Source: Sedimenticola sp.
GTDB taxonomy: Bacteria > Pseudomonadota > Gammaproteobacteria > Chromatiales > Chromatiaceae
Direction: 5' to 3'
Length of the DNA: 18,499 nucleotides
Assembly (NCBI GenBank): GCA_030590525.1
Contig: JAUUYI010000004.1
Coordinates: 1 to 18,499 of the forward strand
Made by a program: the position numbers and the translations under genes. The first letter of the stretch is position 1. The number at the start of each line of letters is the position of its first letter. Below are positions 1-7,604 of this stretch, in pieces. The notes beneath the pieces are model-generated. The model saw only the letters and a list, made by a program, of their open reading frames with translations, was not told where the DNA came from and did not search any database.

Positions 1-47
1 ATCGCCTGGGTATCAATATTTTTTCCTAAAAGCAATAAGTTATATAT

Positions 48-64
48 CCATGATCACATCATGG
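48..64. repeat. 17-bp perfect inverted repeat downstream of dnaG
   Basis: CCATGAT (48-54) and ATCATGG (58-64) are perfect inverted arms around a 3-nt spacer, CAC. The site lies just beyond the 3' end of dnaG, where rpoD is usually the next gene. It has no T-tract in either direction, so it does not look like an intrinsic terminator. It could be an operator, a transcript hairpin or chance; the sequence alone does not decide. Confidence 0.3.
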
Positions 65-109
65 TGTTGAGGTCTGCAATAAATTCCATATTGAGAATTG
101 CTGTGTTCT

Positions 110-1855
110 TCATCGCGTCGCCTTCTGCGCCAGCAACTGGCTGAGAAGCTGTTTCTCCTCCGCACTCAGACCTTCGCCCGCTGCTTTTTCCAGCAGTGCC
201 TCCGTGCGCGCCTCCAACGCCTGCCGGGCCAGCGCCAAAAGGGTGTCGTGGAACTCCTGTGCCTGACCTTCCGCCGGTAGAGGAAGCAGCGTTGCGGCCA
301 GTTTCCCCAGGTGTTTCCCTTCCTCTCTCTCACGCCAGCGTTCCAGCAGGGACGCAGTGGTAAGATTAGGCTGGTTTCGCAGTATTTCAAGCAACTCCTT
401 TAATAAAGGGACACCGGGGAGGTTGAGCCGTTCCCAGCCTGAGGGTAGATTCTCTGCGCGGGCAAACTGGGGATTGGTGATCAGCAGTGCGACGGCACGC
501 CTTACCGGCGGCATGGTGCCGAGGAAGGCACGCAGCGGTGCCCGCTGTTTTCTTTGAGGCAGTGGTAGTGCTGGCCCCCTGTCCATGCCGGCCTGCTCGA
601 TGCCCACGGTTTCTCCGAGCCGGTTGAACATCATCTGCCGGAGCAGCCCTTTGGGCAGCTGCGTCAACAGCGGTCGGGCCAGTTCAGCGAGTCGGGCCCG
701 ACCGGCCAGCGACGCCATGTCGACCTCTGCGGCGAGTCGCTCGAACAGAAACGAAGAGAGGGGAGAGGCCTCGGTGATGCGTTGCTGAAACCGGTTGTTG
801 CCCTCTTTTCGGATCATGCTGTCCGGGTCTTCTCCCTCCGGCAGGAACAGAAACCGTACCTCGCGGCCGTCCCGCATGTGGGGCAGTGCAGTCTCCAGGG
901 CCTTCCAGCCCGCCTTGCGGCCGGCCTGGTCACCGTCGAAACAGAACACCACCTCGGGCACCGTCCGGAACAGCAGCTCCATGTGCTCCGCAGTGGTGGC
1001 GGTCCCGAGGGTGGCCACGGCGTAGTGAATATCGAACTGGGCCAGGGCGACCACATCCAGGTAGCCCTCCACCACCAGCAGTCGTTTCAGCTCCCGAGTC
1101 GCCTTTTGAGCCTCGTACAGGCCATAGAGCTGGCGGCCCTTGTGAAACAGCGGTGTTTCCGGTGAGTTCAGGTACTTGGGTTTGCCATCGCCCATGATGC
1201 GACCGCCGAAACCGATGGTGCGGCCGCGGTGGTCCCGGATCGGGAACATGATGCGGTCCCGGAATCGGTCGTAACAGCTCTGCTGCTCTTTCTCGGATAG
1301 CATGCCGCTGAGCCGCAACCGTGACAGCTGCCCCTCGTCATGGCCCAACCGCTGAATGAGGTTGTCCCATCCGGGTGGGGCGAAGCCAATGCCGAATGTT
1401 GCTGCGATCTCGCCGCTGAGGCCGCGCTTTTTCAGATACTCTACCGCCCTTCCGGCCTGGGAATGGTGGCGCAGTTGCTGCTGGAAGAAGAGGGTTGCCT
1501 GTTCCAGGGTGTCGTAAAGGGGGCGATGGTCCGGGCCGGTTGGGCGATTGCCACCCTCCCGGGGCACATTGAGCCCCTGGCGGGCGGCCAGCTCCTCTAC
1601 TGCTTCCACGAACTCCATGCGCTCGTATTCCATCAGGAAGCCGATGGCGGTGCCGTGGGCTCCGCAACCGAAGCAGTGATAGAACTGCTTCTCCCGGCTG
1701 ACGGTGAAAGAGGGGGTCTTTTCGTCGTGGAAGGGGCAGCAGGCCTGATACTCCTTACCCGCTTTCTTGAGTGGAATACGGCTGTTGATCAGGTCGACGA
1801 TATCGACCCGATTCAGTAGTTCATCAATGAAAGGGGGTGGGATTCTGCCAGTCAA
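110..1855 (-). CDS. dnaG: DNA primase DnaG
   Basis: Makes the short RNA primers used by the replisome, working with the DnaB helicase at the replication fork. The 581-residue length equals that of E. coli DnaG. An N-terminal CHC2 zinc finger is visible (C40, H43, C61, C64), then the RNA-polymerase core with the basic RFRDRIMFPIRD stretch (about 197-208) and a TOPRIM fold with E263 (VVEGYLDV) and the D307/D309 pair (FDGDQAG). The C-terminal third fits the weakly conserved helicase-binding domain. The start is TTG at 1855: the product begins MTGRIPPPFID, as in relatives. The only other in-frame codons upstream, back to a TAG, are not starts. There is no convincing ribosome-binding site, which fits the low expression known for dnaG in this operon. 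It is the last gene of rpsU-yqeY-dnaG, 133 bp after yqeY. The family call is very secure. Confidence 0.97.
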   Translation of the reverse strand: MTGRIPPPFIDELLNRVDIVDLINSRIPLKKAGKEYQACCPFHDEKTPSFTVSREKQFYHCFGCGAHGTAIGFLMEYERMEFVEAVEELAARQGLNVPREGGNRPTGPDHRPLYDTLEQATLFFQQQLRHHSQAGRAVEYLKKRGLSGEIAATFGIGFAPPGWDNLIQRLGHDEGQLSRLRLSGMLSEKEQQSCYDRFRDRIMFPIRDHRGRTIGFGGRIMGDGKPKYLNSPETPLFHKGRQLYGLYEAQKATRELKRLLVVEGYLDVVALAQFDIHYAVATLGTATTAEHMELLFRTVPEVVFCFDGDQAGRKAGWKALETALPHMRDGREVRFLFLPEGEDPDSMIRKEGNNRFQQRITEASPLSSFLFERLAAEVDMASLAGRARLAELARPLLTQLPKGLLRQMMFNRLGETVGIEQAGMDRGPALPLPQRKQRAPLRAFLGTMPPVRRAVALLITNPQFARAENLPSGWERLNLPGVPLLKELLEILRNQPNLTTASLLERWREREEGKHLGKLAATLLPLPAEGQAQEFHDTLLALARQALEARTEALLEKAAGEGLSAEEKQLLSQLLAQKATR

Positions 1856-1988
1856 GAGGGGGGTGACTTTATCGGTTGTCTACCTGTCTGCTTCTGCCTG
1901 CGGTCAGAAACCGATACGCGAGCCCATGGGCCTGCCGCATCCTGCGCATACTTTGCGGAGTGGCAGATGTGCGTGGAGGAGGGGGGAG

Positions 1989-2432
1989 TCAGCTGTTGAG
2001 CTGTGCCTTGACCAGGGCACTGACGCTGCCCATGTCGGCGCGGCCCTGCAGTTTGGGTTTGAGCTGCCCCATCACTTTGCCCATGTCACGGATAGAGGAT
2101 GCGCCGGCATTTTCAATGGCTGCTGTAATCAGGGACAGGATCTCTGCTTCCCCCAGGGCCTCCGGGAGGTACTCCTTCAGGACGTCGATCTCGTAGGCTT
2201 CCTGGTCTGCCAGGTCGTTTCTGCCCGCCTGCCGATATTGATCGAGGGAGTCACGGCGCTGTTTCAGCATCTTGTCCAGCACTACCAGCACCTGCGTGTC
2301 GTCCAGTTCGATTCGCTCGTCCACCTCACGCTGCTTCACTGCGGCCAGGATCAGCCGGATCACGCCGAGGCGACGTTTGTCACGCCCTTTCATGGCGGCC
2401 TTCATCTCTTCCTGAATCTGCGTTTTCAACAT
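1989..2432 (-). CDS. yqeY: YqeY / GatB-tail domain protein
   Basis: A 147-residue soluble, mostly helical protein of the YqeY family, which resembles the tRNA-binding C-terminal domain of the GatB amidotransferase subunit. Its exact role is not established; a tRNA-linked function is inferred from that similarity. Family-typical features are the N-terminal MLKTQIQEEMKAAMKGRDK and the C-terminal MGKVMGQLKPKLQGRADMG. Length is normal. It sits between rpsU and dnaG, 24 bp after rpsU, the common gammaproteobacterial arrangement, so it is probably co-transcribed from the rpsU promoter. The start at 2432 has only a weak ribosome-binding site, which suggests coupling to rpsU translation. Confidence 0.93.
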   Translation of the reverse strand: MLKTQIQEEMKAAMKGRDKRRLGVIRLILAAVKQREVDERIELDDTQVLVVLDKMLKQRRDSLDQYRQAGRNDLADQEAYEIDVLKEYLPEALGEAEILSLITAAIENAGASSIRDMGKVMGQLKPKLQGRADMGSVSALVKAQLNS

Positions 2433-2456
2433 GACGGATCTGCTATTCGGTTGGAA

Positions 2457-2672
2457 TCAGTACTGGCGTTCCCAGCGGCGACTCTCGCGGGAGGTCTTCT
2501 TCAGGTGACGCTTGACCGCTGCGGCTGCCTTACGTTTTCGCTCTGCGGTGGGCTTCTCATAGAATTCACGGCGGCGTACTTCCGCCAGCACCCCCGCCTT
2601 TTCGCAGGAGCGCTTGAAACGGCGCAGGGCAATCTCGAAAGGTTCGTTCTCTTTAACGTGTACGTTGGGCAT
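2457..2672 (-). CDS. rpsU: 30S ribosomal protein S21
   Basis: A small basic protein of the 30S platform that helps initiate translation on natural mRNAs. It is 71 residues, the same as E. coli S21. The conserved core [20 protein letters not shown] and the [12 protein letters not shown] segment are essentially invariant. I place the start at the ATG at 2672 ([12 protein letters not shown]) rather than at an upstream in-frame TTG or ATG (2684, 2678). This start gives the family's N-terminus and sits 6 nt after a GAGG. It is first gene of rpsU-yqeY-dnaG and diverges from tsaD, a widely conserved arrangement. A good sigma-70 promoter lies about 50 bp upstream. Confidence 0.98.
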   Translation of the reverse strand: MPNVHVKENEPFEIALRRFKRSCEKAGVLAEVRRREFYEKPTAERKRKAAAAVKRHLKKTSRESRRWERQY

Positions 2673-2719
2673 TAGCATCCTCAAAATCTGGCTAAAGTTA
2701 CCTGAAGCTAAGGGCGGGC

Positions 2720-2749
2720 ATTCTACAGCCAGCTGAATCGCTTTGTAAA
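2720..2749 (-). promoter_or_regulatory. sigma-70 promoter of rpsU-yqeY-dnaG
   Basis: Read on the minus strand, a -35 TTTACA (2749-2744) is followed after 18 bp by a -10 TAGAAT (2725-2720). The discriminator right after the -10 is GCCCGCCC. A GC-rich discriminator is typical of stringently controlled ribosomal promoters, so growth-rate/ppGpp control is inferred. The expected transcript start near 2713 gives a leader of about 40 nt before rpsU. Confidence 0.65.
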
Positions 2750-2845
2750 GGCGGATGTGGCGTCGGGTTGACTACGCTTTCATAAACAGCAAGGAGGGTT
2801 CACAATCATACGCCATCAGGATCGGATTATGGACGAGCAGAGAGC

Positions 2846-3889
2846 ATGCGGGTACTCGGTATAGAGACCTCCTGCGACGAGACGGGCGTCGCCATGTATG
2901 ACAGTGAGCAGGGGTTGATGGGGCATCTGCTCTACAGCCAGGTGGCGCTGCATGCTGAATATGGTGGCGTGGTGCCCGAGCTGGCCTCCCGGGACCATGT
3001 GCGAAAAGTACTGCCACTGGTTCGAGATCTGCTGGGACAGTGCGGCGAAGAGCGGTTCGATGGGGTGGCCTACACTCGTGGCCCCGGGCTGGTGGGGGCG
3101 TTGCTGGTCGGATCGGGCATCGGCCGCAGCCTGGCCTGGGCCAGAGCTGTGCCGGCGATCGGGGTGCATCACATGGAGGGGCATCTGCTGGCGCCCCTGC
3201 TGGAGCCCGAGGGACCACCATTTCCCTTTGTCGCTCTATTGGTATCCGGTGGGCACACCCAGCTGGTGGAGGTTCGGGGGGTGGGGTATTACAGGCTGTT
3301 GGGCGATTCTCTGGACGATGCGGCCGGGGAGGCATTCGATAAGACCGCAAAGCTGCTCGGGCTGCCTTATCCTGGTGGCCCGGAACTGGCCAGGCTGGCG
3401 CTGCAGGGAGACCCCGCCCGGTTTCGCTTCCCGCGTCCCATGACCGACCGACCGGGGCTCGATTTCAGCTTCAGCGGGCTCAAGACCTTTGCCTTGAATA
3501 CCTTGCAAAGGGGCCTCTCGGAACCGGCCGTGGATAAGGCGCAGTTGCAGGCGGACATTGCCTGTGCTTTCGAGGAGGCGGTAGTGGATACCCTGGTGAT
3601 AAAGTGTCGGCGGGCGGTGGTGGAGACCGGTATCCCGACCCTGGTACTGGCGGGGGGGGTCAGTGCCAACCGCAACCTGCGGCATCGCATGGGCGCCATG
3701 ATGGCGAAACAGGGTGGTCGGGCATTCTATCCCCGCCCTGAGTTCTGCACCGATAACGGGGCAATGATCGCCTATGCCGGCTGGCAACGGCTGCGGGCAG
3801 GTCAGCTCGAGCCGCTGACATTTGGTGCACTGCCGCGCTGGTCGCTGGAGACACTTTCCCCGGTTACTCCGGGCCCTGTTCCTGGTTGA
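2846..3889 (+). CDS. tsaD: tRNA t6A37 threonylcarbamoyltransferase TsaD
   Basis: The catalytic subunit of the TsaBDE complex. It transfers threonylcarbamoyl from TC-AMP to A37 of ANN-decoding tRNAs. The 347-residue length is normal. Visible family motifs are the N-terminal GIETSCDET (5-13), the metal-binding HMEGH (H109, H113), LVSGGHTQL (132-140), the nucleotide-site [14 protein letters not shown] (153-166), and near the end [13 protein letters not shown] and [12 protein letters not shown] with the third metal-ligand Asp. It is divergent from rpsU, the classic gcp/rpsU arrangement. Its 3' end overlaps the convergent plsY by 26 bp. The ribosome-binding site is weak (GAG/AGAG) but the product starts exactly where the family does. 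Confidence 0.97.
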   Translation: MRVLGIETSCDETGVAMYDSEQGLMGHLLYSQVALHAEYGGVVPELASRDHVRKVLPLVRDLLGQCGEERFDGVAYTRGPGLVGALLVGSGIGRSLAWARAVPAIGVHHMEGHLLAPLLEPEGPPFPFVALLVSGGHTQLVEVRGVGYYRLLGDSLDDAAGEAFDKTAKLLGLPYPGGPELARLALQGDPARFRFPRPMTDRPGLDFSFSGLKTFALNTLQRGLSEPAVDKAQLQADIACAFEEAVVDTLVIKCRRAVVETGIPTLVLAGGVSANRNLRHRMGAMMAKQGGRAFYPRPEFCTDNGAMIAYAGWQRLRAGQLEPLTFGALPRWSLETLSPVTPGPVPG

Positions 3890-4463
3890 TCCGACCCTCT
3901 TCGCCGCTGACCAGGTTGTGGATGTTGCTGCGGTGGCGCCAGAACAGGATCAGGCTGATGATGAGCTGCATCGCGATCGGCTCGGGTGCCGGCTGGAACC
4001 ACCAGACCACCAGCGGCGCCAGGGCCATGGCAACCAGCGCTGAGAGTGATGAGATCTTTACCAGCCGGGCCATGATCAGCCAGATGGCCGCCACCATACC
4101 GCCGATTTGCCAACCAAGTCCGAACTGAATCCCCATCGCGGTAGCCACGCCTTTACCCCCCTTGAAGCCGAAGAACAGTGGGTAAAGATGGCCGAGAAAG
4201 GCCGCCAGGCCCACTGCCGCCAGCACCAGCGGGTCGACTCCCAGGAGGCCGGCGGTCAGTGTCGGCAGAAAGCCTTTGAGCATGTCCCCGGTCAGGGTCA
4301 GAAAGGCCGCCTTCTTCCCGCCGATACGTAGCACATTAGTAGCGCCCGGGTTGTTAGAACCCTCTGAGCGGGGATCCGGGAGGCCCATGATCCTGCATAC
4401 CAGGATGGCGCTGGAGATGGAGCCGAGAAGGTAGGCGGCGGCAATGAGGAGCAGATCTGTCAT
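3864..4463 (-). CDS. plsY: Glycerol-3-phosphate acyltransferase PlsY
   Basis: An inner-membrane enzyme that transfers an acyl group from acyl-phosphate (made by PlsX) to sn-glycerol-3-phosphate, giving lysophosphatidic acid, the first step of phospholipid synthesis. It has 199 residues with several hydrophobic segments. The three family motifs are present: LLGSISSA near residue 13, GSNNPGATN (about 35-43), and [11 protein letters not shown]. The C-terminus, rich in charged residues, is cytoplasmic or short-loop. It diverges from folB (125 bp gap), an arrangement often seen in gammaproteobacteria. Its last 26 bp overlap the end of tsaD on the other strand. Confidence 0.95.
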   Translation of the reverse strand: MTDLLLIAAAYLLGSISSAILVCRIMGLPDPRSEGSNNPGATNVLRIGGKKAAFLTLTGDMLKGFLPTLTAGLLGVDPLVLAAVGLAAFLGHLYPLFFGFKGGKGVATAMGIQFGLGWQIGGMVAAIWLIMARLVKISSLSALVAMALAPLVVWWFQPAPEPIAMQLIISLILFWRHRSNIHNLVSGEEGRINQEQGPE

Positions 4464-4588
4464 GGGTATGGATTCTGGGACTTTGTTCCATGGTGGGTCA
4501 AGTCATCTCTGATGAGTGTTGATTTTTAGCTGTGAATGAACGCAAATAGGGAGCAATTTTTGCTTAAACCTTTTTTTGGGATGACTTT

Positions 4589-4948
4589 ATGGACACTGTT
4601 TTCCTGCGTGATCTTCGGATCGAGACTGTTATCGGTATCTATGACTGGGAGCGGGAGATCCGACAGCCGGTGGTGCTGGACCTGGAGATGGGCACCGATG
4701 TACGCCGGGCCGCCGCCAGTGACAGTATCAACGACGCCCTGGACTACAAATCGGTGGCGAAACGGCTGATCACCTTTGTAGAGCAAAGTGAGTTCCAACT
4801 GGTGGAGACGCTGGCAGAACGTTGCGCTGCCATTGTGCTGGATGAATTTGGTGTTGGCTGGGTACGGCTTACTCTGAATAAAATCGGCGCGGTCACTGGC
4901 GCCCGGGATGTGGGGGTGATCATCGAACGGGGAGAGAGGTCCGCCTGA
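4589..4948 (+). CDS. folB: Dihydroneopterin aldolase FolB
   Basis: Cleaves 7,8-dihydroneopterin to 6-hydroxymethyl-7,8-dihydropterin and glycolaldehyde in folate synthesis (and can epimerise the substrate). It has 119 residues, a normal length. Motifs seen: GIYDWEREIRQ with E21, VETLAE (72-77) for pterin binding, and the catalytic lysine K98 in LNKIGAVTGA. The start at 4589 gives the family N-terminus MDTVFLRDLRIETVIG; an earlier ATG at 4581 is out of frame. The next gene, folK, starts 1 bp after the stop, so the two are co-translated and catalyse consecutive pathway steps. Confidence 0.96.
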   Translation: MDTVFLRDLRIETVIGIYDWEREIRQPVVLDLEMGTDVRRAAASDSINDALDYKSVAKRLITFVEQSEFQLVETLAERCAAIVLDEFGVGWVRLTLNKIGAVTGARDVGVIIERGERSA

Positions 4949-4949
4949 G

Positions 4950-5438
4950 ATGCCTCGTGTATGGCTCAGCCTCGGCAGTAACATTCAGCGAACGGAAAAT
5001 ATTCGGCGCAGCCTGCAGGCCCTGGGCGCAGTATTTGGGCCACTGCTCCTGTCCCGGGTCTATGAAAGCGATGCCGTGGGTTTTGAGGGGGATCGTTTTT
5101 ACAACATGGTGGTCGGGGTGGATACGAATCTCCCCATTTCTGACCTTACGGATCTGCTGAGGGGGATGGAGGCGGACCAGGGGCGGGTCCGGAATGGCGG
5201 GAAGTTCGCCCCGCGGACCCTCGATATCGATCTGCTCACCTATGGAGACCGGGTGGTCAAGGGTGCCGGGGTGGAACTGCCCCGGGACGAGATCGTCAAA
5301 TACGCCTTCGTCCTGCGCCCGCTGGCCGAGGTAGCGGGGGAAGAGGTACATCCGGTGCTGGGTCGCGCCTACCTGCAGCTGTGGGAGACATTCGATGCGT
5401 CGAGCCAGCCTCTGTGGCCGGTAGACCTGGAGTTGTAA
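4950..5438 (+). CDS. folK: 6-hydroxymethyl-7,8-dihydropterin pyrophosphokinase FolK
   Basis: Transfers pyrophosphate from ATP to 6-hydroxymethyl-dihydropterin, using the product of FolB. It has 162 residues. The family signature APRTLDIDLL carries R89 and the Mg2+-binding D92 and D94. The N-terminal WLSLGSNI and the central DRFYNMVVGVDT fit the pterin pocket. It lies 1 bp downstream of folB, so a bicistronic folBK is likely. It faces the pteridine-reductase SDR gene with only 13 bp between the stops and no visible terminator hairpin in that gap. Confidence 0.96.
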   Translation: MPRVWLSLGSNIQRTENIRRSLQALGAVFGPLLLSRVYESDAVGFEGDRFYNMVVGVDTNLPISDLTDLLRGMEADQGRVRNGGKFAPRTLDIDLLTYGDRVVKGAGVELPRDEIVKYAFVLRPLAEVAGEEVHPVLGRAYLQLWETFDASSQPLWPVDLEL

Positions 5439-5451
5439 CAATTTTTCAAGA

Positions 5452-6210
5452 TCACTGCTGCACACTGCGGCCACCATCCACGGCGATGATCTGACCGGTT
5501 ATGTAACCTGCGTCCCGCACCAGAAACAGCAGGGTGCGGGCGATATCTTCGGGTCTCCCGGAGCGTTTCAGGGCGGTACGGGAGAGGGTGATCTCCTGCT
5601 CCTGCTCAGTGGCACCAGCCTCCGGCCACAGGATGGCGCCCGGTGCGATGCCATTGACCCTCACTTCCGGACCCAGTTCACGGGCCAGCGATTTGACCAT
5701 CATGGCGTTTCCCGCCTTGGCTATGGAGTAGATGGAATAATCTTCCCGCGGCCTTTCTGCATGGATATCCACCATGTTGACGATGTTCCCCCTGCTCCTT
5801 CTCAACAGAGGGGCCGCGGCCCGGGACAGAAAAAAAGGTGCTTTCAGATTGCTCCCGATCAACTCCTCCCACTGGGCCTCTGTGGCCTGGTCCAGCGTGG
5901 TGGGGTAGAAACTGGATGCGTTGTTCACCAGCAGATCCAGGCGTTGCTGCCATCCGGCTACCTGCTCGATCAACCCGGGCAGTGCCGCCGTCTGCAGCAG
6001 GTCGCCCTGCAGCAGCAGCACTGAATCGGGGCGTTCCTGCTCCAGCTCTCTCTGCAGGGCTTCCGCCGCCTGGCTGGAGTGGCGGTAGTGTATCACCACA
6101 TTCATCCCCGCCCGGTGCAGGGTACGGGTGATACAGGCGCCGATGCGCTGGGCTGCGCCGGTAATCAGCGCGACCCCCTGGATAAGTGTTGTGGATCTTT
6201 CTGTCACCAT
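5452..6210 (-). CDS. Pteridine reductase-type SDR (FolM/PTR1-like)
   Basis: A 252-residue short-chain dehydrogenase probably reducing dihydropterins and/or dihydrofolate with NADPH. The cofactor loop is TGAAQRIG (17-24); the Arg in place of the usual second Gly is typical of pteridine reductases. HYRHS (41-45) carries the Arg expected for NADPH preference. Further motifs are NNAS (96-99) and the catalytic pair Y161/K165 in YSIAK. The usual catalytic Ser is replaced by D148 (MVDIH), as in PTR1-type enzymes. The C-terminal IIAVDGGRS is the normal SDR end. The position next to folB-folK supports a pterin substrate. The start at 6210 follows CAGGAG by 9 nt. Exact substrate (dihydromonapterin or dihydrofolate) is not decided by sequence. 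Confidence 0.88.
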   Translation of the reverse strand: MVTERSTTLIQGVALITGAAQRIGACITRTLHRAGMNVVIHYRHSSQAAEALQRELEQERPDSVLLLQGDLLQTAALPGLIEQVAGWQQRLDLLVNNASSFYPTTLDQATEAQWEELIGSNLKAPFFLSRAAAPLLRRSRGNIVNMVDIHAERPREDYSIYSIAKAGNAMMVKSLARELGPEVRVNGIAPGAILWPEAGATEQEQEITLSRTALKRSGRPEDIARTLLFLVRDAGYITGQIIAVDGGRSVQQ

Positions 6211-6247
6211 GGATCTCTACTCCTGATAAACTTTCGTGACTTTAACC

Positions 6248-6412
6248 AGCCCGAAGATTTCATAAATTTGCGCCGATATCGCACAGTATATTGGTTTCAC
6301 AAGGAAATTTCCGAAGGAGCGGCGTATCGGTGACTACGGCCGACTGAGGAAATATTCCTTGTGGAATCAAGAGACATGCGAGATCAAGCACAATTTGTGA
6401 AAGATTCGGGCT
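6248..6412. repeat. Foldback repeat, copy A (165 bp)
   Basis: Nearly the whole 165 bp folds back on itself. The left arm begins AGCCCGAAGATTTCATAAAT (6248-6267). The right arm ends at 6412 and its reverse complement begins AGCCCGAATCTTTCACAAAT. Matching continues inward to the blocks TTTCACAAGGAAATTTCC (6295-6312) and, inverted, GGAAATATTCCTTGTGGAA (6348-6366), giving imperfect arms of about 70 bp. There is no coding capacity and no clear target duplication. It fills the gap between the divergent pteridine-reductase and methyltransferase genes, leaving 37 and 22 bp. A -10-like TATACT (minus strand, 6290-6285) lies in the left arm, so it may carry promoter activity. It is related to copy B at 13657-13919. 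Confidence 0.85.
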
Positions 6413-6434
6413 AAATCAGAAATTTGAGAAATCG

Positions 6435-7604
6435 ATGCCGGAACTGCCACTGCCCAGTGACGAAGAGCTGGCCCATGGAGAACGCCTGGCCGCCGTGATT
6501 GGCGAGGCGATCCAAGGCGCTGATGGGCGGCTTCCGTTCGACCGCTTTATGGAGCTGGCGCTGTACGCGCCCGGGCTCGGCTACTATACGGCAGGTGCCC
6601 GTAAATTTGGTGAGGCTGGCGATTTTATCACCGCCCCGGAGAGCTCCCCCCTGTTTGGCCGCTGCCTGGCCCGGCAGTGCCTGCAGGTCCTGGGTGAGCT
6701 GGGAGGCGGTGAACTGCTGGAGTTCGGTGCCGGCTCCGGTGCATTGGCGGTTGAGCTGCTGTTGGAACTGGAGCAGTTGGGGTGGTTGCCGGAGCGCTAT
6801 CTGATTCTGGAGGTCAGTCCTGAACTCAGGCGGCGGCAGCGGGAGATTATTGGGCAACGGGTGCCGGTGCTGGCCGGGCGGGTACACTGGATCGATGATC
6901 TGCCAGGGCCGGGCTTCCGCGGGGTGGTGATCGCCAACGAGTTGCTGGATGCCATGCCGGTCCACCGGTTCCGGCTCGAGCACGGAAGGGTTCTGGAGCA
7001 GTTCGTCGGCTGGGAAGGGAGGGGTTTTACCCCCTTCTGGGATACCCCCGGGCAAAGCGGGATGGAGCAGGCAGTCACGGTGTTACAGCAGCAGCTGGAT
7101 CTGCGGGGTGACTATGAGTCCGAGATCAACCTGCGAGCGGCCCCATGGCTGCAGGCGGTCTCTGAGCGACTGGCTGCCGGTATGATACTGCTGATCGACT
7201 ACGGCTATCCCAGGTCCCTCTACTATCACCCGGATCGTAACCGGGGGACCCTCATGTGCCATTATCGGCACCGGGCCCATCCCGATCCCATGGTGTATCC
7301 TGGTCTGCAGGATATCACCACCCATGTGGATTTCACCGGGCTGGCGGAAGCGGCGGTCACAGCGGGGCTTTCGGTCAGTGGATATACCACCCAGGCATTC
7401 TTCCTCATGGGGTGCGGTCTGGAGGCGCTGCTGGCGGAGTCGGATCCGGACGATGTGGCGGCCCATATGCAACGGGTGCAGGGAGTAAAACGCCTGACCC
7501 TGCCGTCGGAGATGGGGGAGCGCTTCAAAGTGCTGGGGTTGACCCGCAACCTGAACAGTCCCCTCATTGGTTTCAGCCTGATGGATATGCGTGGACGACT
7601 CTAA
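6435..7604 (+). CDS. MidA/NDUFAF7-family SAM-dependent methyltransferase
   Basis: A 389-residue class I methyltransferase of the MidA/NDUFAF7 family (COG1565). The mitochondrial member methylates an arginine of the complex I subunit NDUFS2; the bacterial substrate is unknown. Motifs seen: GDFITAPESSPLFG (62-75), typical of this family, the SAM-binding loop EFGAGSGALA (96-105), ILEVSPELRRRQ (about 124-135) and ANELLDAMPVHR (167-178). It has no signal peptide and is cytosolic. The start at 6435 lies 22 bp after foldback copy A, with only a weak GAGAA upstream. The next gene begins immediately after the TAA stop, so they probably form one transcript. Confidence 0.9.
   Translation: MPELPLPSDEELAHGERLAAVIGEAIQGADGRLPFDRFMELALYAPGLGYYTAGARKFGEAGDFITAPESSPLFGRCLARQCLQVLGELGGGELLEFGAGSGALAVELLLELEQLGWLPERYLILEVSPELRRRQREIIGQRVPVLAGRVHWIDDLPGPGFRGVVIANELLDAMPVHRFRLEHGRVLEQFVGWEGRGFTPFWDTPGQSGMEQAVTVLQQQLDLRGDYESEINLRAAPWLQAVSERLAAGMILLIDYGYPRSLYYHPDRNRGTLMCHYRHRAHPDPMVYPGLQDITTHVDFTGLAEAAVTAGLSVSGYTTQAFFLMGCGLEALLAESDPDDVAAHMQRVQGVKRLTLPSEMGERFKVLGLTRNLNSPLIGFSLMDMRGRL

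Noticed and set aside
1..109. Start of rpoD, expected after dnaG
   Set aside because: No open frame with an RpoD-like N-terminus begins here; the gene, if present, starts left of the window.
1767..2675. Long open frame on the plus strand (302 codons) opposite dnaG, yqeY and rpsU
   Set aside because: It is antisense to three well-supported genes, has no recognisable domain and its frame results from high GC codon bias.
4552..4577. AGCAA/TTGCT hairpin followed by a T-run just upstream of folB
   Set aside because: The stem is only 5 AT-rich pairs and the T-run starts several bases later; too weak to call a terminator, though it could fold in the folB leader.
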